Shown piece after piece: positions 1 through 12,930 of a DNA stretch of 64,000 bases (within the stretch, counting starts at the first letter, position 1; each line of letters begins with the position of its first letter). Made by a program: the position numbers and the translations under genes. The notes under the pieces are model-generated. The model worked only from the letters and a program-made list of their open reading frames with translations, ran no database searches and was not told the origin of the DNA. Origin of the DNA: Parelaphostrongylus tenuis (lineage: Eukaryota > Nematoda > Chromadorea > Rhabditida > Metastrongylidae); assembly GCA_019055375.1 (NCBI GenBank), contig JAHQIW010007157.1:1-64000 (forward strand), given 5' to 3'.

Positions 1-1283
1 GTAGATTCTTTTGTGTGTTGAGTATCCGGTTGAAATTCATTTAGATCTTTGTCCTTTTCTATGTTTTTTCGTTAATCTATTTCATGTCTTTCAGTACAGG
101 AGGATGTTTTATTATCTTCTCCCATTCAAGTCGTGGCGGATACTGTTTTGACTTAGAGGTGTTTTAATCTGATTTGCCTGTCGTAGCGTTTGCTTTTTTG
201 GAGGTCTGATGTACTTCGCTCACCCTGGTATACCTTCCGCATATTCATGTCAATTCCTCGACTTTGGGGTGAGGGTTTTGTTGATTTTGATGGCTGTGAG
301 CTCGAATAAGAATTCTGCTTGTGATGAAATGACCTCACTACATCACTGCGCATCATCCAGTCGTCCCCAGTCTCTTCCTCTCTCTCCTTTTTTTCCTACT
401 GTCCAGAGACTGCGGAAGAGCCTTTCCAGAAATAGTGAACTAATTAGAACAAGCGATACCTTCCTTCATAAATCTTCTTCAACTTTCGCGATGGTTTATT
501 GTGAAATTCTCTACCCAGCAAAGAACTGCTTGGACCTCGTACTTAGCATGATGGGGTCGAAGTGCAGGAGGCGTGTTTCGGAGAATTGGATCAGAACTCA
601 TCAGTGAAGTTCCTTGTTGGTTTTCTTTTCGTCAAACTGTTCCATCGAAAACTCGATGAGCGGTTATCTTAGTTTTGACGAAGTCTTGGTATGCACTACT
701 GGTGCTCATTCACGAACTTCCGTCCCTTTGAAAACTAGTGCAAGTCTTCTATGCTTGTGGTTTTTTGAATGCTTGGAGATTACAGCTGCTTGTTGCTTTC
801 TCAAGGTCTTCAGGAACACACGTTTTCTCGATAATATTCAATTTCTATAGAGGTGCAATGGTTCGAATTGTCGCATTTCATTCTGCGTAATTTCCGAATG
901 CAATCAAATTTTTTTGTTCGTTTTTTTACTCATCAGTTTTGAGTTGGACGTCCGTATATGACTGCACTCTAGGTCATCACGACTACTACTCTGAGAGCAA
1001 CGGCAGTACAATAAATGCGACGAGGATCGCGAAGAGGCCGTTATGTTTTTGTTGAACTCATTGAATAAATTCTTGAGTTTAAATTCTTCATTCGCATTTT
1101 GAAATTCGTGTGTGGCTTCACAGACTTTGGCCAATTATGTCCGGTCCCATGTATTTGCGGTCCATATGAAATGGATATACAGCAAAACAGTTGGTGCACG
1201 GTTCGTTTTTATTGTTGATTTATAATAAACATCTAATGCGACCCTAGTTTTGGCAATCATCTTTTACTTGACAGGTCCCTTAG
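1..1283. other. No confident gene
   Basis: Open frames exist on both strands (132 codons plus at 209-607; minus pieces such as 904-1134 reading EFQNANEEFKLKNLFNEF), but none has matched splice signals or a recognised domain. Minus-strand exons of a gene running off the left edge are possible. Confidence 0.3.
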
Positions 1284-1325
1284 AAGAATCCGCGTGTGGA
1301 CAGAAACGATGATGGCTGGAATGAC
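1284..1325 (+). CDS. Candidate internal exon, hydrophilic Asn/Asp/Arg-rich protein
   Basis: A 42-nt open stretch lies between a CCCTTAG acceptor and a GTGAGT donor. It encodes 14 residues, KNPRVDRNDDGWND, in phase 0. The composition is the same charged Arg/Asp/Asn type as the exons at 7.1-8.9 kb, so it may be an upstream exon of that gene. The phases do not join directly (this exon ends in phase 0, the exon at 7095 needs one preceding base), so at least one exon would be missing between them. The join is inference; the splice sites and composition are what the sequence shows. Confidence 0.35.
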
Positions 1326-2269
1326 GTGAGTTTTTTTCTCAACAATCAACAACGTCAGACTATACTACATCTCTAAGATGAATGTCTTCTTTTTACTTTC
1401 TTCTCATAATCTTTAGTGAGACACCTTTCATGTTTGATTGATTTTATGCACGTAATTATGAATAGATGTTTGTTGTTTTCACACTCTTAAAAAAAAAAAT
1501 TACACTGACAAACGGCTAGTTTACTCCTCATACTGTCGGATATGCAACTGTCCATGCTTTATTTGTAAAGGGTGTGACAGAAGATAGAAGGGGTTTTTTT
1601 TTTAGATATGATTATCACTCCGCTGGTTAATCATGGCTAATCTGAGCTAATCAACGATAACACGAGGAAGTGGTGTAGAACGTGGGGGCCGTAATCGACC
1701 TTGACACTCGTGCGCGGATACCGTGGTCGGCGAGGGTCCGTGGTTACTTCAACATAAATAGTCCATCGCGATGGTTGTAATTGGCTATTTTGGTTTTCTC
1801 CTATAAAATGAGCTAAGCGGTTTTTGGTGGGCATCGTTTCTCTCATGGGCCCTGCCCTTCTATATTGTCCTATATAAGAATACTATGTCGCGTCATGATA
1901 CTTACTGAACCTCTAGTGGCAAAGTGTTCGAAGTTGGCCTTCATTTAGGGAAAAGTCCGACTGTATATGTGTTGTGTTTCAATGTGTGTAGTCTTGGCTG
2001 TGTGGGGGTGGTGGTTGGTTCACAGGTTGTGTCGTGCAACTGAGTTAACCTCGCCGGGGTTTCAATTAATGTGCAATAGAATCCAGAGGGTGTGTGTACT
2101 ATACAGGGGGATAGGGCGGAACCGTCGATTCGATAATCCCATAAAATAAAAGCAGGTATCAAAGACAAGTGAAAGCTCATCGTGAGTCATTGGAAGATTA
2201 CACTATACACTTATGTGTCATCTAGTGAGCGAATCCTGTTTGTTGTTGAAATTGTAAAAAAAAAAAACT

Positions 2270-2625
2270 TAAAATAAGATAAATTTTATGTGTTTTTACA
2301 TATATATGCTCGTAAAAACATGTAAATATATATAGGTATAACGTAACGCACTTATATACATGAATACACATAGCACATGTTTCTATGTGTACACTTATAC
2401 GTGTATATATGCATGGAGATACACATTCATATGCTGCATTATGTATATTTGTGTATGTGTACATGTATATTATGTATACATGTGTATTGTAGTGTGCGTA
2501 TACGCTCATCGATATATATACATGTACATATGTCTATATATGCATGTAGTATGTATATAATATATTATATATATGTATATAATATATATATATAATATAT
2601 ATATATATATACCTACATATGCTTG
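2270..2625. repeat. AT/GTATAC-rich simple repeat
   Basis: Long runs of TATATA, GTATAT and TGTACATG. Short open frames on both strands here are artefacts of the repeat. Confidence 0.85.
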
Positions 2626-3049
2626 TCCTCCATTGACGAGTTTGTGTGTGGGATACGGTATATGGTACTGACACCTCCGAAACACCTGCTTATCGCACAG
2701 CTCTCTTCGTCCGGTGTTCTGTCAATTCCGTTTAAGATTCAATCCCGGCTGAGGAGTTTATATACGACAGACAGTAGTCAGATTCTGCGATAGTTGCCGA
2801 TGTCGTGACGGTCTCCCTTTCTGAACAACAAGGTCTTTCTGGTCTTTCATTGATTAGGATTTCGAATTTTCACAGGCAACGTGTGAAGAGCCGAGCCAGT
2901 GTATTGATAGAAATGGCTGGAGATTCGTCAATTATCTGCACCTTATGTCTGGACCAGGTATTGTCCCACTGTTCTCCGACAAAATTCAACGTTGGATTTT
3001 GGAAGCTAAACATGTGCAGTGACAGATCCTGGATCTTCTCCGTTCGATG

Positions 3050-4030
3050 CTTGGAATGATGAAAACGATCCTTTAAGCTGGACGAGAACTTTTCTCAAGA
3101 GTGTTAATTATTATTCAAAAACTAAATTCTTTGGCTAGTGCGCTACGTGGCCATTTTTTTTTGGAAAAAAAAACACTTTTATAACGATGTAAAATTCAAG
3201 AAAACGGTGTGAAATCAAGATAAAATTATGTTCTACACTGCCCTCGCGTTTTCACTGTTACTTCGCTGGAAGCACGAAAAGCATATGAAAATGTCGAGGA
3301 AATCTTATACTACTAGATTCATGCGTTTTATCTGAAGTTTCTTTCGAAGCGGAAAACTATTCGTATTTTAACAATAAAAAGAACACTTCACGTGTGCTTT
3401 CCGAAGCGCCATCGATCGATAGCGGGACGCTGAATAGAATCTGCGGCCATCAGACATCCCGATCGTAGAATAGCCTATAAACAAACCCGCCGAATATGTG
3501 AAAGTCGACCCTGCTGCCCTGCAGTGAAAGGGTCTTCCAAAGAAAATAAGCACAGCGTCAGAATCGGTGAATCTTACGCTTTCGAATAATTACTAATAGT
3601 CTAAAGGAAGAGCTCTGTCCTGTGGCGAAATATGCGCTTGTGAAACAGAAATGTTTTCCATTCACTGAAGCCTTATTATGAAACCTTAAAACGGTTACGT
3701 GTCGCACTAGCCAGAGATTTAAGCTTACGAATAATTACTTGTGAAAAGTTCTCATCCAGCGAATGGAATCGTTTCTTCATCCGCTGCCGTCTAACGAAAA
3801 TAATACCCATTCTCTTTTGTTTCATATGACGGGAAGGGTTGTGGCCATTGAAGAGATCGAAGTAGTGATTGTAGATGATTTTCTCCATTCCCTTTCTGGA
3901 ACCTCTAACTGTTCCGTCAGGGTTTCGTACTGCAATAATTTTGGCCTTGCATAGCAAAGCTGCGATGGCTTTAGTGAATGCTCGGTAAGTAACAACCACT
4001 CAACCACGGCCCTAAATTTGTTGATGTTGA
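3050..4030. repeat. Dispersed repeat R1 block
   Basis: Units carry TTATTCAAAAACTAAATTCT, TTGGCTAGTGCGCTACGTGG, TAGCCAGAGATTTAAGCTTA and CTCATCCAGCGAATGGAATC, the R1 pattern (ATTCGA-TAGCTCAAATC ... GCTCTGTCCAGCGAGAAA). No convincing gene. Confidence 0.5.
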
Positions 4031-4077
4031 TCAATCTCTAAGCGACACGCCATGCTTCCGTCATTTAACATTATCTA

Positions 4078-4305
4078 AAGTGACTAAATGCCTATCTGGG
4101 CTTTACAATGACAAACGGTGGCTTAGTTATCTGTTAACTCAGTGTTGCTATCCTCTCAGACAACTCTGGTCTCAGTTCCACCGATCCCGGAGAAATGGAA
4201 AGGCTTACTGAGCCTTGAGCGCGAGATCAAATTATTGAGCATCGATTGATCGCGCGTGAGTGTTGCAGAGCACCCATAACACCATTGCTCCAGACGCGCT
4301 CTGTA
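4078..4305 (-). mobile_element. SINE family A copy, diverged
   Basis: Body (GCCTATCTGGGCTTTACA, CAGTGTTGCTATCCTCTCAG) and head (TGAGCCTTGAGCGCGAGATC) align to the 53.3-kb element. The distal 3' part is missing. Confidence 0.65.
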
Positions 4306-4324
4306 AACATGCGTGCACACATAT

Positions 4325-4415
4325 ATGTTTCTATATCCTTTTGCGGACAGCGCCATTTTCGGCTGGCGGCTGGCTCGGACGGTTGCGAAAAGAGCCGCCA
4401 ATATGCGCCCTATAG
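4325..4415 (+). repeat. GC-rich dispersed repeat R3
   Basis: Block CTTTTGCGGACAGCGCCATT, TTCGGCTGGCGGCTGGCTCG, GACGG. The same block is at 16640-16735 (minus) and, diverged, at 6826-6920 (minus). Confidence 0.55.
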
Positions 4416-4894
4416 AAATAAGGTTCTCTGATGGAAAGATACTTTTTCCGTCGACTTGTGGATTTCTGTGTCAATTAATAATCAGATATGGTAAAACAGA
4501 CCTCAAGAAGGTTATTTGTATTAAAAATTATGTAATTGCTGCATTCATAATCCACGCTTTCAAAGGAAAAAAGCAAGTGTATTGGAAAACAGTGAGTAGT
4601 TTGTCAAAATAGTGCTGCTTGTTGCATGCGATCTCACTCTATCAATAATTCTTTATATTTTTTTGATGATCAGTGCGGTTCAGATTCCCACTTCTCAGAT
4701 CAATACATAATTTCGTTCGAACTCTCCAGTCTTAGCTATGGTATGCAAAGAAGAGATGGAGTTATAGCGGTTCTTTCTCATTCTCTCTACCCTGTTTGAA
4801 CCGTTTACTAGATACGTATAAAACGTCTTAGTAGTCATTCGATAACTACAATCAAGTGAATTTGAACGATGTATTTTATTCCTTGTCAATCTCA

Positions 4895-5400
4895 ACAACC
4901 ACTCTGTCTCTTTTTCATCGATCTCAGGAATGCCTCTTATTCCGTGGAAACAGAAGCGGTGACAGAGGCTTTGGATATCCAAGGCGTCTCTACTCTGTAC
5001 ATAATGATCCTTCGTATAAAAATTTCACGGCCAAAATATCTCCATTCTACAATAATATCACCATTGACGTAAGAAGAAGGGTTCAACAAGGCGTTACAAT
5101 TTCGCCAAAATTATTCACTGCAACCTCCAAGACGTCCTGCGAACATTAGAGTGGGATGATTTGGGAGTGAAAATTGACGGTCGACAATTGAACCATCTTC
5201 GCTTTGCTAATGATATCGTCCTCATAACACCAAGCATCAGCTAAGCGGAACGAATGTTGACCGGTTTCGAAAACGCCTGTGGAATGATTGGCATACAATT
5301 AATACTAACGAAAACGATGTCCATGAGGAACGGATGAGTTTTGAATGTCTCAACGGAACGAAAATCTCCGAATGCCCCAGTTACCTTGAATGTCCTCTTT
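4895..5400 (+). mobile_element. RTE-like LINE fragment (reverse transcriptase domain)
   Basis: In shifting frames the plus strand reads FFIDLRNASYSVETEAVTEA, LDIQGV, then a palm-like part (LRFADDIVLITPSIS with indels) and LTKTMSMRNG. These are RTE-clade reverse transcriptase motifs in the right order. Both ends are truncated and stops are present, so it is dead. Confidence 0.7.
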
Positions 5401-6600
5401 TCTTCGTTTTAACGGTTGAAAAACCATATTTTGTTTCACATTCAAGCATTTCTCGTTGGGCAAAGCTTTTTTCATAAGCAGCTGATAATCTCATCAGGTA
5501 GGGAAAGTTTAGCATTTTCAAAGATTTACTTGATTTTGATAAAGGGCTTCTCAGAGTGTTGTAGTGCGATCAAAAGAAGATGAGATGCCGCATATTTGGA
5601 TCATTTTCAATGTCCGCATCTTGTTTTGCACACCTCTTAGGAAAAAAACTTGTGGTTTTTGTCAGAGTTACTAGTAACCATTCGATAGTTTGAATCTTGG
5701 GAATTTAGATGGTATACTTCAATCTTAGAATGGCTCCCTTAATGCGCCCTAACAGTAAAAAACAAAATATTTTTTCACACTTGAGCATTTCCCACTGAAG
5801 TTAGCTTTTCCGCTGGACTTCTAGTAATTCCTCGATAGCTCAGATCTTCACGGTTTCATAACTTTGTTTTTTCAGAGAATTAAATTTTATTCATTGTATT
5901 ATAGTCGCCAACAGAAGATTACGTTTCGCAGTTAGTTGATGTTTTTCTGAATACACTTCGACTTGAGGTGAATTTTGCGAAGTCTCATTCTTTGGAGTGC
6001 GAAACCCAATCTTCTTTTGACTACCACAGCTCACTAAGGAGTTCTCCTTAAAAATAAACCAGTCTTTGAAATCGCTGAAATTTGCACTATCGAAAGGTTA
6101 TTGATTGTTCATAGAAAAACTTTATTCGGCGAGAAATCCTTAAGTATGAAACAAATTTTTACTTCGACTGTTACCAGCGCAAAAATAAGCCTTTTAAGAA
6201 ACAATTAATACCATTGAAGTTCACTTGATTTCAGCTGTCGAATGAATGCTATTATTTTGGTGGTATAGGTCTTTTTTAGAAAAAGCTGAAGGTTCACGAG
6301 CGCAATCCTTGAAATACGGTTGCATGCGACAGAAGTTTTTTTTTTCCAAAAGTGGGAATTTTCAAGGCGGTTGAGCGTTATTCTCTTTATAAATACGTTC
6401 ATAAAGGTTTTTCAAAGATGATTAAGTTATTTTCAGCATAGGAGTCTCTAGGGTTCAAAATCTAACTCTATAATCCCAAAAAATCCGCTTTCAAGTAGAA
6501 AAATTAGATTGCGATTGCAAAACGTCATGTTTATTTTTCATTGGAAGGTACTGTGGGCTTACTTTTCAAACAACAAGCTTAGTATTAAAGTCAGAATTTT
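5400..6600. repeat. Dispersed repeat R1 block
   Basis: Several degenerate R1 units in a row, for example GTAACCATTCGATAGTTTGA, TTCCTCGATAGCTCAGATC and TTATTCGGCGAGAAATCC. No coding support. Confidence 0.5.
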
Positions 6601-6825
6601 TCAAGCTATCTAATGGCTACAAAAATATTAAGAAGATACAAGAAAATGCTTTTCAACACCTGGGAATATAACCCTTTTCGCAAGTATGTGGCTTTTTCTT
6701 TTGAGAAAGGCGAGGTTTTGGGCTGTGCTATCGTTAATCTTGCCAAAATCATTCATACAGAAGTCTTGTCAGGATATTTCACCGTTTTTGATCGCAATGT
6801 TCCTCTGAGAGCTTTATTAATCCGA

Positions 6826-6920
6826 AGTTCTTTAGAGCGCGCACCACTCATCCTAGCCCGTCCGAGCGGCGCGGCCAGCTGAGGGTCATATTGACTTTCA
6901 TCGTCCGCAAAGGGATATAA
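6826..6920 (-). repeat. GC-rich dispersed repeat R3
   Basis: Minus strand: CCCTTTGCGGACGATGAAAG, CAGCTGGCCGCGCCGCTCGG and GTGCGCGCTCTAAAG. Confidence 0.5.
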
Positions 6921-6924
6921 CAAA

Positions 6925-7020
6925 TACACATATGTATATTGAATGCATATATATCCACACATATAAGTACGTATATATATCATATGCATACATATATGTA
7001 TATATAAACATTTATATACA
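6925..7020. repeat. TATA/CATATG simple repeat
   Basis: Alternating TATATG/CATATA upstream of the exon at 7095. Confidence 0.75.
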
Positions 7021-7094
7021 CACAGTTCGTTTACCTATTCCAAAATTAGTGTTTTTACTGCTTTTTCGTGATAGTATTTCATATTTGAAATTAG

Positions 7095-8939
7095 ATAATC
7101 GGCGTGATATGCAAGAAGGTGACAGAGATCGCGACAGTAATGAGAATAAAGATCACACGGACGGGAACACGTAAGTGACGTTTATGAGAATTAATTACTT
7201 TTTCATTCCACTTTTTCGCTGCCTAAAAGTGTTGTTGCAAAGAAATCGACTTCTTTGTAGGATACTAAGTTCTTTTGTTTGCAGTCGGAACAATGATCGC
7301 GGTTTCTATAGACAAGGCGGAAAAGGTTATGTTAATTGCAAGAGGTGGGAGTGTATATAAATTAGAATTTATGTAAATTCATTCTGCCGAGAGAAAATAT
7401 TTCCTGAAACAGATCATTGAAGACTTTTCTTTGGAATGTTTTGTAATCGTATACTGTTTTCTCTGGTGCAGAGGCACATCGGCTCACATGGTCCTTTTTC
7501 ATCCTTCCACACTTAAATAATCTAGTCTTCAAGCTCAATAGTGGTTTTGCCGGATTTTCTCTGTTTTTGGCGCTTTCAGAAGGTTGTGTGAAAAAACATT
7601 TACTATTCCTTGAAAACATTCATTAGGTCAAGTCTAGACTCCTTTCTTTTCTTACTATATGTACTTTCGTAACCTGTAATTCAAAACGTTTATCACAGGC
7701 TCTTTTGAAATCAAGGGATGGGCTAAGTAGGTGGTAGGAAAATATATTTCGAGTCAAGGTTTCCTTTGTTCAAAGTATGCCTTTGCAGAAGTAGTGTGTT
7801 CACTTTCTGAGTTGATGTAAGGTTTTCATCAGCTTAACCCATTTTAACATAATTTTTTATCATAATTTCGTGTGTTAAATCAAATTAAACATCTTCAGAA
7901 TCTTTCCCTTTATTCATTATCGCTCATATATCACCTATCTAGAACGCATGCCTCGTTCTGTATGAATTACATAAGGGTAATTTCACTCCATGTAAAAAAC
8001 GAAGGGTATGAGCAATAAGAACTTGCAAAAATCTTTCAATTCATGGTCGACGATTTAGGTCTAGAATATGTTCGTTGAAGTGGTTAGAGTATTTAGTTAT
8101 GTGTGCTGCGTGTACTGATACTTCTAATTTACGAGAAATTCATAGTTATTGTTTTGACGACCTCATACTGACTACACTCGACTTGATGAAGAATACAGAG
8201 GTTAATCCGAAGTTGGTTTGGCAACATTTAACTGTTGATCGCTTACCTTGTCCAGTTTATGTATGAGCAAAATATCCACTCAAAGTCCTACCGAAATCAG
8301 TAGTGTCGCAATCCGTATCTTAAATTTGCAACATCTTGAGCGTCTATCATTTCTGTCGTTCTTCTTTCACACCATCTGGGAAACGTGCTTTAACCCGTTG
8401 CACCATCGACGCCTGTTTTGCCGCCACTCTTTTTATCAATGATATATTAAGTAAAAGAGTTAGCCCACGGGAGTCGAATTTTATTTCCTTTCGTTTTTTT
8501 TATAGAAGATTCTTATGATTCTACATATTCAGCATGGACAGCGATCGCGACAAGCATTCAGAGCTCGTATTCTACAATAGCACTAAGTCTCATTACGCAG
8601 GTGTGTTTGATTTGATGGTCAAAGATCTAATCAACAAAATATGTTACATTAATGAGTACAACGTCAAAAATTTTGTGGGCTTTATGAATCTATCAAACCA
8701 ATTTAGTGTTTCATGATATCAAACTATGGAGTGGTGAGAATCTTGATTGGAAATTAATTTTCGAGATATTGCTCATTATTCCAGTCTTTCAATTTCGTCC
8801 TAGAATCGATGTTTTCAGTTTCTTCATACTGTTCGAATTAAGCGGTGAAGAAGTAGAGAATTTAGCTTTGTTAACAATTGTTCGGTATCCTGACTTTACA
8901 GACAGACGACGTCGTGGATCGAACTCGAACTATAATTAA
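7095..8939 (+). CDS. 3' exons of an Arg/Asp/Asn-rich, possibly RNA-associated protein
   Basis: Four exons join with agreeing phases: 7095-7170 (acceptor AATTAG, donor GTAAGT), 7285-7344 (acceptor TTTGCAG), 8533-8600 (acceptor ATTCAG, donor GTGTGT) and 8902-8939 (acceptor TTTACAG), ending at TAA 8937-8939. The protein is highly charged. It contains the run DNRRDMQEGDRDRDSNENKD, then a Gly/Arg patch (GFYRQGGKGYVN), then MDSDRDKHSELVF, and ends RRRRGSNSNYN. Arg-Gly and Arg-Asp rich tails of this kind are common in RNA-binding proteins, but no folded domain is visible, so function is not assigned. The intron at 7345-8532 (about 1.2 kb) holds a tRNA-derived repeat. The donor at 7345 (GTGGGA) is non-consensus and was chosen because it keeps phase. 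The 5' end is unknown; 1284-1325 may belong to it. Confidence 0.5.
8336..8418 (-). repeat. tRNA-like element family C, degenerate
   Basis: The minus strand begins GGCGTCGATGGTGCAACGGG and ends near TGATAGACGC. The B box is lost. It lies in the intron of the Arg/Asp-rich gene. A separate B-box-like piece (plus strand GGGAGTCGAATT) is near 8467. Confidence 0.45.
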
Positions 8940-10582
8940 CATTTTTTGCTTGGATCATATCTTTGATCCTGACGCGTTACAAATGGATGCCAGTTTTTGT
9001 TGTTGTCCACTTTCTCCGCCTTCTTCTTGCATTTCATGTCTTACATCCGTGGAAGTATGACGTTTGTATTTTGTTTTTTCTAATCGTCCTACGTTCACTT
9101 TTTCTGAGCGCTGCTTTCGCTGTACGTGTGATACGTTCTGGCGTTGGTCTTCCTTATGAAAATCCATTTTGAAATTCTCGATGACGAATAGTATCCTTAA
9201 ATGCTTTTCTTCAGCAGCTCGTGTTTATTTTTTATCCTGTCATAATATTTGAGATCGAGTGTAGGAGTGCTGCTCATCCTTATAATTTCAGCCTCATATT
9301 CGATTTCCTTGATTTTGATCATTGTAATCCCTATCGCATTATAATGGTCGTTCTTACTCCTGGTTCATTTCTTTTTTTCTACTTTATGCTGTCTCAATCA
9401 GATGTCAACAAATGCAAGTTAATTCACTATTTCTCGTTTTTCATACCTATAGGATGTGACTGGGGAATAGCACGTTACTGTTTCTCAGTTGTGTCAAAAC
9501 GCCACCTCTCAAGAAATATTCAGTTTTTTTTTTTCATCACCTCGAGAATAATAGGGCGGTATTCACTGATCCCATGGTCTAGAAGCGATAAAAACGTTAA
9601 ACTCTGACAGTGGCACTATGGATTACTGTTCGGGATTTTTGATGAAATCATGTATGCTGTGATTACAAACGTCATCTGCATCGCATTTGACAATTGTCCT
9701 TAGTTCTTAAGACATCATCAGATCGAAAGTGCAAGTGAGACTCTTGAGTGTTCTCGAGAGCGTTTTTCTGCTCTGCAATCACTATGGATTTTTGTACTTC
9801 AATTGCAACATCGGTTTGAGACACGAAAGCTTTCTACTTTCCTCAATATATGTTTATATCTAGGTCTACGCTTTCACGTGAGCGAAACTTATTCAACTGA
9901 TTAGATAGTAGTAGAACTATGTCAGGTTGTAGGCCTCATTGTTACCGCTTTTTGTCTTTTGCCCCATCCAAGGATTTGTTTATGAAATGGGGTAAAATTT
10001 AGATCGTTGAGAAAGTAACAATGCTCTCTATATGTGTTCAGCAGACATCGGGACTTCATAATTAGATAGTCACTATTTATGTTCTGAGATACCAACTGCT
10101 CTCTTCAATAAAAGTCATTTGAATAGGAAAAGCAAGTTTGTTAAATATCCAAAATGTATGTCAAGCACTGTTTATCTCGCTGAATAGCAATGTGTTGTTT
10201 TGAAAGTGTGCCAATTTCTTTTATCTCAGTTTTTTTTTGTTTCCTAATTCATCGTTGAAAAAACGATCAGTTGTTATCATAGATCCTCCAATCAGTTCTC
10301 TGGCACTCTTTCACTAGATAATCGTTCCCCAGTTAAGGGTTCTACGTATTTTTTATTGTCATATAACTTCATTGGATCACTTTCATTATATTTATATAAC
10401 AACTGAAATAAAAGAGTTTTTTTTTCTGTCATCCTATATCATAGATCCACCTGATATACTGGCGTGTGACTACGCGTACTGCTCGTCATTTTTAGTGATT
10501 TTGTTGAATGTGAAGTATTAGAAACAAGACGATGAGTGGTTGATTCTTGCATTTTAGACAGTTTACTGAGTAACGTTCTCAG
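8940..10582. other. Intergenic, no recognised feature
   Basis: T-rich sequence between two plus-strand gene ends. A 128-codon Phe-rich open frame (9221-9607) follows from the T richness and has no domain. Confidence 0.3.
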
Positions 10583-10810
10583 ATAAGCATGACTAGTAGA
10601 GTTGCCGATTCAGCTCCGTCGTCTTCGTCAATTTCTGGGCTTAAATACGTATCTATTTCTGATGGTAGAACAAGAACGATTCCAACGGTGAGACAGTCTA
10701 TGAGTCAATACTTAGTGGGAATGGGGTACGTCCCAGAAGTCGCTTTTCAAAACAGTGCACTTCGACACATTTTGGATAGTCAATTACAACACTATATGAC
10801 CCGAAATTAG
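10583..10810 (+). CDS. Terminal exon of an unrecognised protein
   Basis: An open frame follows a TTCTCAG acceptor and runs 75 codons to TAG at 10808-10810. It contains a Ser-rich stretch (SAPSSSSIS) and then a well-formed segment, GLKYVSISDGRTRTIP, followed by VRQSMSQYLVGMGYVPEV and RHILDSQLQHYMTRN at the C-terminus. An internal Met at 10589 could also act as a start, making a 73-residue protein. It lies 1.6 kb downstream of the end of the Arg/Asp-rich gene on the same strand, and its phase does not continue that gene. No family was recognised. The amino-acid composition and the splice acceptor support coding; function is unknown. Confidence 0.4.
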   Translation: MSMTSRVADSAPSSSSISGLKYVSISDGRTRTIPTVRQSMSQYLVGMGYVPEVAFQNSALRHILDSQLQHYMTRN

Positions 10811-10939
10811 TCTACATTTTCTGTGTCCCTCCCTTCCCTCCCCCCCGTTATACACACCGTATACGAAAGGAACACATTTTCTGATTTTTTTTCAAGAGCT
10901 TTGCTATTGTCTTTCAATGGCTAAAATCTCGAAAATTTT

Positions 10940-11570
10940 GGTGTACTTCATTTTTTTTGAAACTCGTCTTCAACTCGCGCTTCCGATCATTCTCATCTGC
11001 ATACCGGAGCAAAGAATTCGCGACGAGTGCGAAACCCAATATTTTTTTTTACCCTATAGCACAATAAGCTGTTTTTTTTCAAAAAGTAGGTATTTGGTTG
11101 CAATTTTCAAAATTTAGGCTATTGAATGATTGCTAAAAATCTTAAGAAAAAGTTTTGTCCAGCGAGAAACGCTTGAGTGTGAAACATGACTTTATTTTGG
11201 CTATTTCAGCCAAATAAAATGGCCATCACAAAATCAAATAGATTTTCAAAATCTTCGAGACTTAAGTCATCCAATGCCTATTAACACTCCATGAATTCGA
11301 AAAACGAGTTTACCCATGAGCTCGAATCAGAGTGCGGAAAGTGAAATTGATCCAGATTTGCGAAGACAAATGCTCATTCGACTGCCACAGCGCAATGACA
11401 AGTTCTTTTGAACAACCAATTAATCCTTGAATTAGCCGAGGTTTAGCTATAGAATAGGTAATAAATTTCTTAGGAAAAGCTCTGTTCAGCGAAAAGTGCT
11501 GAACTAAGGAATATAACCTCACTTTTACTATAACGCAGTAAATAGAATATTTTGAGAATAATATATATCA
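10940..11570. repeat. Dispersed repeat R1 block
   Basis: Units with TTTTGTCCAGCGAGAAACGC, TTGAGTGTGAAACATGAC and TTGAACAACCAATTAATCC. Confidence 0.5.
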
Positions 11571-11579
11571 CTGCTAGAA

Positions 11580-12930
11580 CATTGAGCCTAATTAGGAAAC
11601 GCATTTCTTCCAAGGCGTCGAAACAGTGCGGATTACGGAAATGATCCTTAATTTCCTATATCAGGAGCAAATCACGTAGGTGATAAAGCGAATTATGCTC
11701 ACATGCAAGGAGTCAAGCAACTCATATTCTCAACTTCCCAAATATGCACCTTTCTGGGAAGTACAAATGTTCGAGCTTTCCTTTCAACGAAATCTGCTTT
11801 TAGAACTCATTCCAGCATTCTTCAATCTTTTCCTAAGAATAAAGAATTCTTAAAATCCAAACTTCACTTTATATATTGAACAAGGTCTGCATGGAGTTGG
11901 AATTTTTGGGGGATGCACCATGCAATTTCTTCAAATCATATTTTCGTTTGAGGTGATTGAATGCATATTTGGCCTTTACAGTGACTGGTGATGTACCGAT
12001 AAGTCGAGTCAGTGTTGCTTATCCTCCCAGACAAATTTGACACAAATTTTCTGACCCCGAAAGCTTCGTGAGCCATGAGTGGGAGATCAAACCAATGAGC
12101 TCGTATGCGATGAAGAGCACCACTGACAACTGTGCCACATGCGCTTTTGAATACAAAGTCGTCTTTTTTTTCTTGTTAACAAAACTTACTATGAAGGTCT
12201 CCTCACTTATTAGGTTCATTACCAAATTTTCTAGTTTTCAAGCTGTCGAAGGACTACTAATAGATTGATGAAAAAGCTGTGCTAAGTGAAAAGGATTGAA
12301 AATACGAACACATTTCACAAGATGCAACTACATTTAGCTCAGTTCGTGAGGAATAGTGAGCTTTTCAAAAAAGCTGGACGTCTCCGCGCTAAAAATATGT
12401 TTTCATGTGTTCCTTTATAATAATCCATGTAAACTATCCAGAATTTCACCACATGAAACCAAATATCACTTGTGAAATTCGAAAAATTGCTACCATTGCA
12501 AACGTTTTAGTTTAATGGTTATTGAAATGTATCATGAAGGTGCAACCACAAACCAAACATAGTTCCTAAATCGGCATTTCTTAAACCATCAAACGACTAT
12601 AGCAACATAGACTAGAAAAAAGGAACAAATGTTAAGTAACGATTGGAAATGTGCTCGTTTTGAGGAAGGTGTATTTTTCTTGTTGAAAAATAGTTCATTT
12701 CCTGACTAGTGGTCGTTCTTTCAATTAAAAAATGCACAAAAGCCTTCACAGGAATCTTTTAGAGATAATTCATTATTGGATAATGATAATGTTCTCTTGG
12801 AACCCTAATTTACCAAATAGTCTCTCCCACATTTCCACTTTTTATGCGTGCGCCGTAGAAAACTCTGCTTCGCGAAATGCCCGATGTGTATATGACCTTT
12901 CCGATCTGACGTTGCGTGTCTAAGCGGTTA
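11580..12930 (+). repeat. 1.3-kb repeat, copy 1
   Basis: Collinear with 24490-25770. Shared blocks include TCTTCCAAGG, ATTATGCTCACATGCAAGGA, the SINE, GATGAAAAAGCT, TTCGTGAGGAATAGTG and TGCGTGCGCCGTA, all in order. Confidence 0.75.
11880..12160 (-). mobile_element. SINE family A copy
   Basis: Contains GATGCACCATGCAATTTC, TTGAATGCATATTTGGCC, TGTTGCTTATCCTCCCAGAC and the A-box complement region AGCACCACTGACAACTGTG. It lies within the 1.3-kb repeat shared with 24.5-25.8 kb. Confidence 0.7.

Noticed and set aside
2222..2595. Overlapping Tyr/Ile/Val/Cys-rich open frames
   Set aside because: Translations of TATA/GTATGT simple repeat.
5480..5520. CTGATGAGATTATCAG (minus) as a hammerhead
   Set aside because: No helix III or cleavage site; the GAAA that follows is in a poly-A context.
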